Source of the DNA: Chryseobacterium sp. MFBS3-17 | Lineage (GTDB): Bacteria; Bacteroidota; Bacteroidia; Flavobacteriales; Weeksellaceae | Reading direction: 5' to 3' | DNA: 64,000 bases | Assembly: GCF_020687745.1 (NCBI RefSeq) | Contig: NZ_JAJEWK010000006.1 | Coordinates: 124,001 to 188,000, forward strand | In this document: piece after piece, positions 53,461 to 61,304 of the stretch | How positions within the stretch are numbered: the first letter of the stretch is position 1 | Layout: each line of letters begins with the position of its first letter | Translations under genes and position numbers: made by a program | The notes under the pieces: generated by a model | Seen by the model: the letters and a program-made list of their open reading frames with translations, nothing else | The model's database searches: none | Told to the model about the DNA's origin: nothing

Positions 53461-54633
53461 TTATTTCAGTTCCTCTAAAAGTTTTTCAGCGGCAATGGCA
53501 TCGGCTTTGGCAGCTTTGGCCAAGTTGGCAGAAGCTTCAGCATATATCCTTGCTTCAGGCAGTTTTCCGGAACGCTGGTACAGTTTTGCCAGGATATAGG
53601 TATTTTCCGAAGTTTCCCTTTGCTGCACAGATTTTTCTGCCCACATTTCTGCGGTTTTCAGTGCCTTTTTATCGGTAGCTTTATCAGCAAATACCCATGC
53701 GGCTTTCAGCAGTTCGTTTTGGTCAAAGTTCTCACCACTTGCGTAGTATTCCAGTGCAGTTTTTTCGTAGGCCGGGTAGTTATCCGTTTGCTCGTAGTGG
53801 TTCAGTTTCAGCAGGTTCAGGGTACGCTTTGCGATTTCAGGCCCTACCAGCGCTTCGGCTTCTTTCAGGAAAAAAGCTTCTTTCACCGTCTTGGTTTGTG
53901 GGTCTATGGCATTTTGGGTCAGTTTCTGGAGTTTCAGATGATTGTCAAACTCTACAAAAGTCTGCTCCGGGAAATGCTGGCTCAGCGCCTGGCGGTTTTT
54001 CTGAAACACGGCATAGTTGGGATCATCCACAGATTTCACACAGAACAGCAGATAGTGAACTTCGTCTTTCGTGAATTCGGCAGATTTTTTATGCTGAAAA
54101 TAACGTTCAGATGCTTTTTTAGCAAAATCATAGTCAGAAGTGGCATACAGTTTTATAATGTTGGTCAGGAATTCCGGATCTTTCTCGCCTTTGTCAAAAC
54201 GTTCACGCATGGAGCCGATGTTGGCCAGGGCGGCATGTGCTTCCTTGCCCACTTCCAGAAAAGTACTTTCGGCCAGATAGCCGTAGTTGCGGGAGATCAG
54301 TTGGCCGTCACCATTCAGAAAAAGATAAGTAGGATAGGAGTTTACGCCGTATTTCTGAGCGATTTCACGACCTTCGCCCTTTTCCATGTCAAATTTCCCG
54401 TTTATAAAGGTGCTGTTATAATAATTCCCGACTGATTTCTGGGAAAACACATTTTTATCCATCAGTTTGCAGGGGCCGCACCACGAGGCCATGGCGTCTA
54501 TGAAGACCAGTTTATTTTCTTTTTTCGCGTTGGCCAGAAGGTCCTGAAAGCCGCTCGTCTGAAATTGAATTCCATCCTGAGCTTGCATCAGAAAAGAGAA
54601 AAGCAGGCAAAAAATCAACCCTGTATTTTTCAT
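53461..54633 (-). CDS. Secreted thioredoxin-fold protein with TPR-like C-terminus
   Basis: This periplasmic protein has 390 residues. The signal peptide ends MQAQD (about residue 19). A thioredoxin domain follows (about 25-140) with the CxxC site in ASWCGPCKLMDKNVF (about 50-64) and the cis-Pro in GVNSYPTYLF (about 96). The remainder is helical, ending in a tetratricopeptide-like stretch (NTYILAKLYQRSGKLPEARI). It probably reduces or isomerises thiols of an unknown envelope client. First gene of the operon with the DUF3575 and two-helix genes. Confidence 0.85.
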   Translation of the reverse strand: MKNTGLIFCLLFSFLMQAQDGIQFQTSGFQDLLANAKKENKLVFIDAMASWCGPCKLMDKNVFSQKSVGNYYNSTFINGKFDMEKGEGREIAQKYGVNSYPTYLFLNGDGQLISRNYGYLAESTFLEVGKEAHAALANIGSMRERFDKGEKDPEFLTNIIKLYATSDYDFAKKASERYFQHKKSAEFTKDEVHYLLFCVKSVDDPNYAVFQKNRQALSQHFPEQTFVEFDNHLKLQKLTQNAIDPQTKTVKEAFFLKEAEALVGPEIAKRTLNLLKLNHYEQTDNYPAYEKTALEYYASGENFDQNELLKAAWVFADKATDKKALKTAEMWAEKSVQQRETSENTYILAKLYQRSGKLPEARIYAEASANLAKAAKADAIAAEKLLEELK

Positions 54634-55048
54634 GCTACATTCAAAATTTAAGCAACGAAGATAATCAATTTTTTTATTTTTTCAGGAGCACAGCGCATTT
54701 CCCGTTCGTTCACCCGGCCCACCTGCTCTCCGCTATTACTCCTCCAGCTGCCCCACGGTTGAAACCGTGGGGCAACTGTGCGGGGTAGCCGCTGCGATCA
54801 GGGCTATGTTGGGGTTTGGACTTTCGGGTGAGGGGAAGTGGATTTTGGGAATAGAAAAAGGCGAGTTGCCCCGCCTTGAATGTTTTCACAACGGAATAAT
54901 CCTTATTGTGAATTGCTTTAAAAATTATTATTTCAAAGATAACAATTAATTCTATATAGACAAGAGTGTTGATGTTTTGTTTCGATTTTTTCCCTAATTT
55001 TAGGAATTAATAAAAAAACATGTTAACGATGAAATGAATACTTGGTCT
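54634..55048. other. Gene-free stretch at the left edge of the AT-rich island
   Basis: No gene that I can support. It holds one strong palindrome (54749-54774), a weaker hairpin near 54854-54875, and an abrupt fall in GC content at about 54900, where the accessory island begins. Confidence 0.6.
54749..54774. repeat. Strong intergenic palindrome (REP-like)
   Basis: TGCCCCACGGTT and AACCGTGGGGCA form a 12-bp perfect stem with a GA loop. There is no T tail on either side, so it does not look like a terminator. Palindromes of this GC-rich type are often repeated intergenically in flavobacteria, but only one copy was seen in this window. Confidence 0.6.
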
Positions 55049-55534
55049 TCAATTCTTTCTTGAACAAAGTCCAAAAGGAATCGCTCCCGCCATTTCCCAT
55101 AAGGCTTTGTGATAAGTATAACCGATAGAATTTTCAGAGTCGTCTTTTTCATAGAATATTGCTGTTCTACATAAATATGCAATCTGATCTTTTGTCGGTT
55201 GTTTAGCTTCAGGCAAAAGATATTCAGCTTTTGGTTTTCCGGTGTTTTTATCAAACTCTACCATTCGGTCTGTAACGCCATCTTTCAGTGGGTAGACAAT
55301 GTAATCATCCCCTATACCTTTCCAAAACAGTGCTTCTTTTACCGTGTAATCGCATTTTCCGTAATTTTCTTTCCATAGGACTTTGTTGTTTTCATCGGTT
55401 TTGGTTAAATACAAAGTTGCGTTTTCACAACTGAAAACAGTTTTAGTTTTGCCTGATGTTTCCAACACCGCCAACTGTTGTGCAGTTGCTGATAAACTCA
55501 AACAAACTGCAATAATATTTAATAGCCATTTCAT
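55049..55534 (-). CDS. Secreted hypothetical protein, 3'-degenerate paralogue of its neighbour
   Basis: This 161-residue protein has a signal peptide (KWLLNIIAVCLSLSATAQQ). I recognise no family. Residues 117-152 align without a gap to residues of the next gene (55553): both end SIGY-Y---LW--AGA-P, with 17 of 36 identities. After AGAIP the frame ends GLCSRKN, but the +1 frame reads LLDFVQERIEDQ, matching LDFVQKRIYQAN of the neighbour about 70 residues further on. So a deletion with frameshift has truncated this copy. The first 150 residues may still be expressed. Confidence 0.7.
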   Translation of the reverse strand: MKWLLNIIAVCLSLSATAQQLAVLETSGKTKTVFSCENATLYLTKTDENNKVLWKENYGKCDYTVKEALFWKGIGDDYIVYPLKDGVTDRMVEFDKNTGKPKAEYLLPEAKQPTKDQIAYLCRTAIFYEKDDSENSIGYTYHKALWEMAGAIPFGLCSRKN

Positions 55535-55552
55535 GATTAAACTTTTTTACTG

Positions 55553-56413
55553 TTATTTATAACTTTCGGCTTTTTGCAGCCAGTTTTCTGAATGTTTACC
55601 ACCGGCACGAACAATTGCATCATACACCGCTTGATATTCTATAAGCAAAGGCTCTGGTTTTGGGACTTGTCTATTGGCTTGATAAATTCTTTTTTGCACA
55701 AAATCCAAAACCGTTAATCCATCTTTTTCATCTATAAAATCAAAATCAACTTTGTAAGCAATGGCTAATTCCCGTACAAAACGAATCCCCGATGTATCCA
55801 TGGCATGTTTGGCAACACTTAAATCATCGGTATCGCGAGTTCCTGTCGAGGGACAGCGCAGTTCTTTTTTATACTTATTCCAATAGCGTTGTACTTTTAC
55901 TCTGCCTACTTCAGTTGGGTCAATTCTAGGTTTTGCACCGGCTAATTTCCATAAAGTGTTTTGGTAATTATAGCCTATGGACATTTCAGAAACGTCTTGT
56001 TCTGGTTTCATTAAGTCGATACAAAGTGGCGATACTGAAGTAGGGGTTGGCGCAGGCGCATTGGCAATCTCTTGTAAAATTTGTTGCAAATAAGTGATTT
56101 CCTTTCCTTTTTTAGTCAGCCATTGCTGTAAAAAATCAGCATCTTCCTGGCTGAGCTGGACTTTATCTTTCGGGTTCGAAGCGGTATATTTTTTAGGATT
56201 TGTATTTTTTACAAAATTTCGAGCTTCTGCACCGTTAGCCAAATTCATCATATCATAAAACAGTATCCATTCTTCGTAGGTGGTTTCGGTTTTAATGATA
56301 GCAGCCATTTCCAAAAAATATTCTGGCGTTATCAACGGATTAGGCTCTTTGGAATGGGCATATGCAGAATTCCAACCTAATAATAATGCAAATAGTAATA
56401 AAATATTTTTCAT
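55553..56413 (-). CDS. Secreted hypothetical protein (intact member of the pair)
   Basis: This 286-residue protein has a signal peptide (KNILLLFALLLGWNSAYA). No family is recognised. An N-terminal helical part (about 25-115) is followed by a Pro-rich linker (APAPTPTSVSP) and the SIGYNYQNTLWKLAGAKP motif shared with the neighbour. The C-terminal half (IDEKDGLTVLDFVQKRI) resembles a single ankyrin-type turn, D-G-T-LD. It lies 11 bp after the small cytosolic gene and 18 bp before the paralogue. Location periplasmic or extracellular. Confidence 0.75.
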   Translation of the reverse strand: MKNILLLFALLLGWNSAYAHSKEPNPLITPEYFLEMAAIIKTETTYEEWILFYDMMNLANGAEARNFVKNTNPKKYTASNPKDKVQLSQEDADFLQQWLTKKGKEITYLQQILQEIANAPAPTPTSVSPLCIDLMKPEQDVSEMSIGYNYQNTLWKLAGAKPRIDPTEVGRVKVQRYWNKYKKELRCPSTGTRDTDDLSVAKHAMDTSGIRFVRELAIAYKVDFDFIDEKDGLTVLDFVQKRIYQANRQVPKPEPLLIEYQAVYDAIVRAGGKHSENWLQKAESYK

Positions 56414-56424
56414 GTTTTTTACTT

Positions 56425-56844
56425 TTAATCTTTTTCAAAAGAACCCGTTTCTAAATAATTGACAATTTCGTCCACAGATGTATCAAAATAACCAGCTTTT
56501 TCTTCGTCGTATAAGTTTTTCCAATGCACAAAACCAAACTCGTAATCGGGTAATTCGCAGTGATCGTCTTTAAGTTGTGTGGTGCTGTTTCGCAAAGCGG
56601 CTTCGGCAATAGGAATATGCAATATTTCTTTTAATCCGTTAGGATGCTGAGGATTTTGAATATTCACATTGAGTATAGCAATATGAATAATATTTCCTAC
56701 ATGCGTATAGTGTTCTATTTTGGTAATTTTTATGGTAGATTCTTCCTCGCCAGGGCGGGTGTGGTAGTGCCATTCTTGTCCGACTTTGAACTCGGGTTGT
56801 GGTTTTTCTCTTTCGGTTTTTTTGAATAGATTGAAGAGGCTCAT
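56425..56844 (-). CDS. Small cytosolic hypothetical protein
   Basis: This is the only member of the six-gene cluster without a signal peptide. The 139-residue, acidic protein begins SLFNLFKKTEREKPQPEFKV. Its phrases EWHYHTRPGEEESTIKITKI, ILHIPIAEAAL and AGYFDTSVDEIVNYLE suggest a compact beta-rich domain. Small cytosolic proteins next to secreted ones can be immunity factors, but nothing here proves a toxin, so I leave the function open. Confidence 0.7.
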   Translation of the reverse strand: MSLFNLFKKTEREKPQPEFKVGQEWHYHTRPGEEESTIKITKIEHYTHVGNIIHIAILNVNIQNPQHPNGLKEILHIPIAEAALRNSTTQLKDDHCELPDYEFGFVHWKNLYDEEKAGYFDTSVDEIVNYLETGSFEKD

Positions 56845-56868
56845 ATTGTTTCGTTGTCGCTTTAAAAT

Positions 56869-56896
56869 CCTTTCAGTGTTCCGAACGCTGAAAAGG
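56869..56896. other. Imperfect hairpin between cluster genes
   Basis: CCTTTCAGTGTT and AACGCTGAAAAGG pair with one G-U and one bulge. It lies in the 130-bp gap before the cytosolic gene; it could be a weak terminator or an mRNA-processing hairpin. No T run follows. Confidence 0.45.
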
Positions 56897-56974
56897 TTAA
56901 AAACAAATAATTTCTTTATGTTGTTACCGAACTAAAAAGTTCATAGGGTAGTGGGGCGGGGGCTATTTTTTTAT

Positions 56975-58093
56975 CTAACACCCGTTACAGCTATAAAAAT
57001 GAACATACACTTCGTACCATTTATTTCTTTTGTATGTTTCCTCTTTAAGTTCCACACGAATCCTGCCTATTTTTTTCTTGTTTGCTTTTTCTATGGACAA
57101 AGGCGTATTGGGGGTAGTCAAATAAAAGTAAAACTCCATGTTGTTTTCCTTAATTCCCTCACGTATCAATCCATTATCAAGACTTTCTGTGAGTTCTTTA
57201 GCAATTTCATTATATTTTTGTTTTGCCAAATTATAATCTTTATCCATGAGAATTGTATATTTATAAAGTATCAGCCCCGAAGAATACACGACATTTGAGA
57301 CAAAATTATTTGATTTTTCAATTTTTCGTTTTAGGGGTAACTCATAGTAATTGTTATTAATTTCATATTTAGTCTCCATAATTTCTTCATTTTTTGGTTT
57401 ATCGAAAGTATTCATAACAGTAACACCGTACCGTTCACCAAATGATTCAACAAACTTCACCTGTCTATGAAAATCCTCTTCCACCAATTTCCCTTCGTAA
57501 GCTAAAACTGATTGCGGATATTTTTTGTAAAAGTCGTAGGGTTTTAAGGATTGGTACTCTTCCCAATGTCTTCTTGTTTCTGTTTCTGTTAATAATCCTT
57601 TGTGTACTTTATAAACATTTATGAGATGATACAATGCATCCAACAATTTTTTTCCGTCATTTTCGGTTTCAAAATAAAATGTAACCGGATAGCCAAATAT
57701 CAATTTTTCCGCTCCGTTGCTATTTTCATCGTAAGTTATTCTTTTGTGTACAGATTCATAACCGTCAATAAAATAAATCACAACCCTATCATCTTTTAGT
57801 ATCAAAGATTCAACTTTAGCCAAATCAAAATCCTCAAATATATAAAGTACATCTTGGTGATAATATCCAACTGAAGCTAAACTATTATGGCTATACACCT
57901 GAAAAGCATCTTTGTTTATATTGATAACACCTAAATCATAGTTGAATTTTACGGTTTTACCATTCATTTTTACCAATATTGCGGAAATAGTTTTTGAAAA
58001 ATCATCTAATTTCTCATACGGTATCGGTTCTTTCTGCGCGAATGCAAAATGTGCTAGCGCCAGAAATAATAAGGTAAGTATTTTTGCTTTCAT
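56975..58093 (-). CDS. Secreted hypothetical protein ending CNGC
   Basis: This 372-residue protein has a signal peptide (KAKILTLLFLALAHFAFAQ). No known domain is recognised. It is rich in Tyr, Lys and Asp, with predicted alternating strands in the first 150 residues (SLASVGYYHQDVLYIFEDFD, DDRVVIYFIDGYESV) and helices later. The last residues FYSCNGC contain the only cysteines, possibly a disulfide. It begins 6 bp after the preceding gene of the cluster and is clearly co-transcribed with it. Confidence 0.75.
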   Translation of the reverse strand: MKAKILTLLFLALAHFAFAQKEPIPYEKLDDFSKTISAILVKMNGKTVKFNYDLGVININKDAFQVYSHNSLASVGYYHQDVLYIFEDFDLAKVESLILKDDRVVIYFIDGYESVHKRITYDENSNGAEKLIFGYPVTFYFETENDGKKLLDALYHLINVYKVHKGLLTETETRRHWEEYQSLKPYDFYKKYPQSVLAYEGKLVEEDFHRQVKFVESFGERYGVTVMNTFDKPKNEEIMETKYEINNNYYELPLKRKIEKSNNFVSNVVYSSGLILYKYTILMDKDYNLAKQKYNEIAKELTESLDNGLIREGIKENNMEFYFYLTTPNTPLSIEKANKKKIGRIRVELKEETYKRNKWYEVYVHFYSCNGC

Positions 58094-58099
58094 GATTTC

Positions 58100-58501
58100 T
58101 TATTTTTCAAATTCTATAAACGCTATAAATTTAACAAGTCCTGTACAGCTACGCACTCGGTTCGGAAATCCTTCTTGTTTATTGGTGATTTTGGGAGTTT
58201 TGTAGTACCATCCAAATCTTACCAATTTGGCATAACGATTTTCGTACAATTTATCTTTTATCCACTTTTGGGCAGCTTCATCGGTATTGGAAACTAATCT
58301 TTTTTTATCCCCACACGAGCTTACGCCTTTCCAAAAAGCAGATAATTCTGATTCTATTCTTAGTACTTTATTAGGATCTATATCTACGTCTTTATAGCTT
58401 AGAGATTTTTCCAGATACATTTTATCGTCTAATAATGTCTCCTGCCCAAAAGCCATCCCCGCAAAAACAAGTAATATTATGGTAAATAATGTTGTTTTCA
58501 T
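58100..58501 (-). CDS. Small secreted hypothetical protein
   Basis: This 133-residue protein has a signal peptide (KTTLFTIILLVFAGMAFGQ). The mature part includes FWKGVSSCGDKKRL, RFGWYYKTP and a second Cys in RVRSCTGLVKFIAFIEFEK, so one disulfide is possible. No family recognised. It sits 12 bp after the first gene of the cluster and 6 bp before the next. Confidence 0.75.
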   Translation of the reverse strand: MKTTLFTIILLVFAGMAFGQETLLDDKMYLEKSLSYKDVDIDPNKVLRIESELSAFWKGVSSCGDKKRLVSNTDEAAQKWIKDKLYENRYAKLVRFGWYYKTPKITNKQEGFPNRVRSCTGLVKFIAFIEFEK

Positions 58502-58513
58502 GATTTTATGGAT

Positions 58514-59536
58514 TTAGTTGTTAAATGTTTTGAATTTTTTATCCCGTAAATCAAAATATAAATCATATCCTGATTTATAATAAAGTATAGCCAAAATATT
58601 CTCTTGACCAACATTATCTATTTCCGTTTGATTTTTACGTTCACTGATTCTATTTTTATACGGTAAAAATCCTGTTGTCTTTGGCCTAAATATTTCTTCA
58701 GAAGAATATTCCTTTTTAGTCTTAGCATCATAGACTATATATTTATAATAACTATCTCTGTATTTAGTTCCAAAATAACCATTCTTGATTTCAGAACTAG
58801 TATTGACAGGAACTATTAAAAGGAAGTAATTATTTCCACAATAAGACAAACTAATTATATCTCTTTCCAAAAATAATTTTTCTCCTTTTGAATTAATCAA
58901 ATTATCAATACTCTGATAACCACTATTACTATTCGCTTGATAGCCAATATTTAATTTATTTGATATCATATAGACATTAGGAAGCATGTCTTCTTGCTGT
59001 ACAGCATCGCCAGAAAAATAATAAGGAAAATCAGACAAATATGCATTTGTTACCGTAAGAATTGTGGCATTTGTTTTATCAACTAACATATATGAGTCTT
59101 CGTCTCCTTTAATTATTTTCAACCGTTCTTTTGTTGTCTTATTACTATTAGATGTAATTGAAGTCTTTTTTACATTTTCCTTTGTCGATGATGTAACCAA
59201 TGTTGCATTTACCGGTTTGTTTTTTTCGTTTTGCTGTCTTTGTTTTTCGGCTGCTTCTTTGGCTTTGCGCTCGTTATCGGCTTTGGTTTTGGCTACTAAG
59301 GCATCAGCCCGTCTTTTATCTTCGGCTCGTTTTGCCTTGTCTTCTTTGTCTTTTTTTTCGGAACATACTTTGCAAACTTCATAAGCATTTACACGACCAC
59401 CCACAGGAGTATTTTTAAATGTAGAATATTTGCATCCAATGGCTTTTACGTTATGCGATTGTGCATAGGTTTGTGTAAAAAGCCCCACAAACAAGAGTAA
59501 CAAAGCTACCAATCCTAAATTTGTAATTGTTTTCAT
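58514..59536 (-). CDS. Secreted hypothetical protein with coiled-coil segment
   Basis: This is the first gene of the six-gene cluster; 340 residues from the ATG at 59536 (KTITNLGLVALLLLFVGLFT), 11 residues inside the longest frame. The signal peptide ends YAQS. A Cys-containing region follows (IGCKYSTF, VCKVCSEKK), then a charged helix of about 50 residues (AKTKADNERKAKEAAEKQRQ) likely to be coiled coil, and a C-terminal strand-rich half. No family is recognised. A TAATTTTG promoter lies just upstream. Confidence 0.75.
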   Translation of the reverse strand: MKTITNLGLVALLLLFVGLFTQTYAQSHNVKAIGCKYSTFKNTPVGGRVNAYEVCKVCSEKKDKEDKAKRAEDKRRADALVAKTKADNERKAKEAAEKQRQQNEKNKPVNATLVTSSTKENVKKTSITSNSNKTTKERLKIIKGDEDSYMLVDKTNATILTVTNAYLSDFPYYFSGDAVQQEDMLPNVYMISNKLNIGYQANSNSGYQSIDNLINSKGEKLFLERDIISLSYCGNNYFLLIVPVNTSSEIKNGYFGTKYRDSYYKYIVYDAKTKKEYSSEEIFRPKTTGFLPYKNRISERKNQTEIDNVGQENILAILYYKSGYDLYFDLRDKKFKTFNN

Positions 59537-59566
59537 GATAAATTTTTTAAATGTTAATAGCTTTAA

Positions 59567-59574
59567 CAAAATTA
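59567..59574 (-). promoter_or_regulatory. -7 box TAATTTTG of the secreted-protein cluster
   Basis: Minus-strand TAnnTTTG, 30 bp before the ATG at 59536. No TTG is found at the -33 spacing, so a regulator may be needed. Confidence 0.5.
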
Positions 59575-59600
59575 AATGTATTATTTTTTACAGGAAATAG

Positions 59601-59618
59601 CTACATATAGCTATGTAG
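59601..59618. promoter_or_regulatory. Palindrome CTACATA-N4-TATGTAG, candidate operator
   Basis: A perfect 7-bp inverted repeat with a 4-nt centre lies between the cluster promoter (minus) and the truncated regulator gene (plus). The position fits an operator of a dimeric regulator such as a LuxR-type protein. Confidence 0.45.
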
Positions 59619-59665
59619 TTAACGTTTTTGACACCAATTTCAAAACCTAAATACCTTTAAGTGAA

Positions 59666-59830
59666 ATGGAAAAAATTAACAAACTCCGTGACATTTGGGA
59701 AAACATACCTAAAGGTGTAACCGAACAGATAGATCTTTCACAAAAAGAAGTTATCAATCATTACATAGATGTCTTTCATTTTGGAGATTACTTGTACGGA
59801 GGAAAAAGACAGCGACATCATCCAATGTAA
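59666..59830 (+). pseudogene. N-terminal fragment of a PAS/LuxR-type regulator
   Basis: Only 54 codons are present, starting EKINKLRDIWENIPKGV and ending HFGDYLYGGKRQRHHPM. The first 45 residues have the look of the N-terminus of flavobacterial PAS-LuxR regulators, in which a PAS domain would begin right after VFHFGDYLY. There the sequence switches, at about 59797-59803, into the middle of a recombinase gene in another frame. The sensor and DNA-binding parts are gone. The assignment rests on memory of the family and is moderate. Confidence 0.5.
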
Positions 59831-60186
59831 TGCTGTTGGATATTCCTAAAATGATTATCGAAAAGTATACAGGACTATCTAAGGACGGCAAGGTTTTTCC
59901 TGTTCCGTCTAACAGCTACTGCAACGATAGATTAAGTGCAATATCCGAACAAATCGACTGCCTTAAAGAAAAGAAAGTAACCTTTCATTTGGCACGACAT
60001 ACGTTTGCTACGTTGTTTTTGAGCGAGGGCGTTCCGTTGGAGAGTTTGAGGAAAATGTTAGGGCATAAAAACATTGCCACAACACAGATTTATGCAAAGA
60101 TACTCAACGAGAAAGTTGGTAAGGATATGCAAAAGGTATCGCATAAATTCAAAGGTTTAGAACGCTCTTTTGTTTCGCAATTATGA
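59803..60186 (+). pseudogene. C-terminal half of a tyrosine recombinase/integrase
   Basis: The frame is open from KKTATSSNVMLLDIPKMIIE. It retains HLARHTFATLFLSEGVPLES (the H-x-x-R box) and MLGHKNIATTQIYAKI (the H and the nucleophile Tyr). The first catalytic Arg and the SAM-like DNA-binding domain are missing, so it cannot recombine. An ATG at 59830 could still start a 118-residue product. It is joined to the regulator fragment without a gap. It is the main sign that the island arrived through a mobile element. A hairpin terminator follows. Confidence 0.85.
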
Positions 60187-60206
60187 AACCAATAAAGCGA
60201 TTAAAG

Positions 60207-60239
60207 AAAGTTAATGCAGTTTTTGCATTGACTTTTTTT
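60207..60239 (+). terminator. Terminator after the recombinase fragment
   Basis: A 12-bp stem (60207-60218 with 60224-60235, one G-U pair) and 5-nt loop are followed by Ts. Confidence 0.75.
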
Positions 60240-60282
60240 AGTATTTTAGCTACTTGGTAATATTTATAACATTGAATTGATT

Positions 60283-61296
60283 ATGAAAAAGACTTTTTTA
60301 GCATTCTTAGTAGCTCAATTATTGTTCGCATGTAATAACAATAAAAATGAAGAGAAGCAAACGAGCAAACAAGAAACCATTGATGTGACAACAGAGAGTA
60401 GTGGTGAGGAGAGCCTTACTTCAAAAGATACTAAATTTGATATTAATACTATACCGATTTCCACAGAAGCCATTGGAGATTTCCCATTTTTTACCGCTCC
60501 CGAAGGTGCTAAATACATCAACAAACCAAAAGTAAAGGATTTTGATTTTATCGTATTCGTTACGCCTGACAGTATCTATGAAGTTGAAGGAAAAACTTTT
60601 AGATCCCACGTTCACAAAGACAGGGATAGCGATGTTGAAATAAGCGGGAGATATTTAAATAAAAGTTTTGAGGATGCGATTTTAAATGCTGGAGGATTAA
60701 AGGTTTTTGAAGGGAACTTAACAAAGGAACAGAAAGACAAATATAAGGAACTTGCCACCTATGCAGGAAGCAATGGTAGCTTGGATGTTTGGAACGAGGT
60801 AGTTGCAATGTATGTGATCAGAAGAAATGATGGGAATGTTTATATTGCTATGGAAAAAGGTGGAGGGAGCAGTACTTCCATACAAATTGTACAGGAAAAA
60901 GCTTTTAAGCAAACCATAAAGAAAATCACGTCAGACGATATTGTAAAAGACTTAAACGAGAAAGGTAAATCGATTCTTTATATCAATTTTGACATAGATA
61001 AATCCGACATTAAGCCTGATGGAAAAGAAGTAGTAGACCAAATCGCGAAAGCATTGCAACAGGACGCTTCTTTAAAAATTGCTATCGAAGGGCATACCGA
61101 TAATACCGGTGATGCGGCACATAATAAAAAACTTTCCGACAATAGAGCAAACGCTGTTATGCAATTTTTAATCACCGCAGGGATAGATAAATCCCGTTTG
61201 ACCGCTAAAGGATTTGGAGCAGAAAAACCCTTGCTTGCCAATGATTCGGAGGAAAACAAAGCCAAAAACAGAAGAGTAGAACTTGTAAAACTTTGA
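60283..61296 (+). CDS. OmpA-family lipoprotein
   Basis: This outer-membrane lipoprotein has 337 residues. The signal peptide ends LFAC (C17 from the ATG at 60283), and the mature N-terminus is acidic and Asn-rich (CNNNKNEEK). An uncharacterised domain (about 50-215) follows. The last 115 residues form an OmpA peptidoglycan-binding domain: INFDIDKSDIKPDGKEVVDQ, IEGHTDNTGDAAHNKKLSDN with the meso-DAP-binding Asp and Arg pattern, and NRRVELVKL. It probably ties the outer membrane to the wall. The next lipoprotein gene starts 8 bp after its stop. Confidence 0.88.
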   Translation: MKKTFLAFLVAQLLFACNNNKNEEKQTSKQETIDVTTESSGEESLTSKDTKFDINTIPISTEAIGDFPFFTAPEGAKYINKPKVKDFDFIVFVTPDSIYEVEGKTFRSHVHKDRDSDVEISGRYLNKSFEDAILNAGGLKVFEGNLTKEQKDKYKELATYAGSNGSLDVWNEVVAMYVIRRNDGNVYIAMEKGGGSSTSIQIVQEKAFKQTIKKITSDDIVKDLNEKGKSILYINFDIDKSDIKPDGKEVVDQIAKALQQDASLKIAIEGHTDNTGDAAHNKKLSDNRANAVMQFLITAGIDKSRLTAKGFGAEKPLLANDSEENKAKNRRVELVKL

Positions 61297-61304
61297 TAAA
61301 TATT

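Noticed and set aside
54735-54750. TCCTCCAG near the left island border as a copy of the tRNA-Phe 3' end (attachment-site repeat)
   Set aside because: Only eight bases match the tRNA segment; too short to call an attachment site.
54767-54949. Short plus-strand frame (60 codons) at the left edge of the island
   Set aside because: It starts inside the palindrome, has no family resemblance, and its codons do not look used; probably random.
56425-56844. Calling the small cytosolic protein an immunity protein and its neighbours toxins
   Set aside because: No toxin domain or secretion marker is recognisable in the neighbours, so the label would be a guess.
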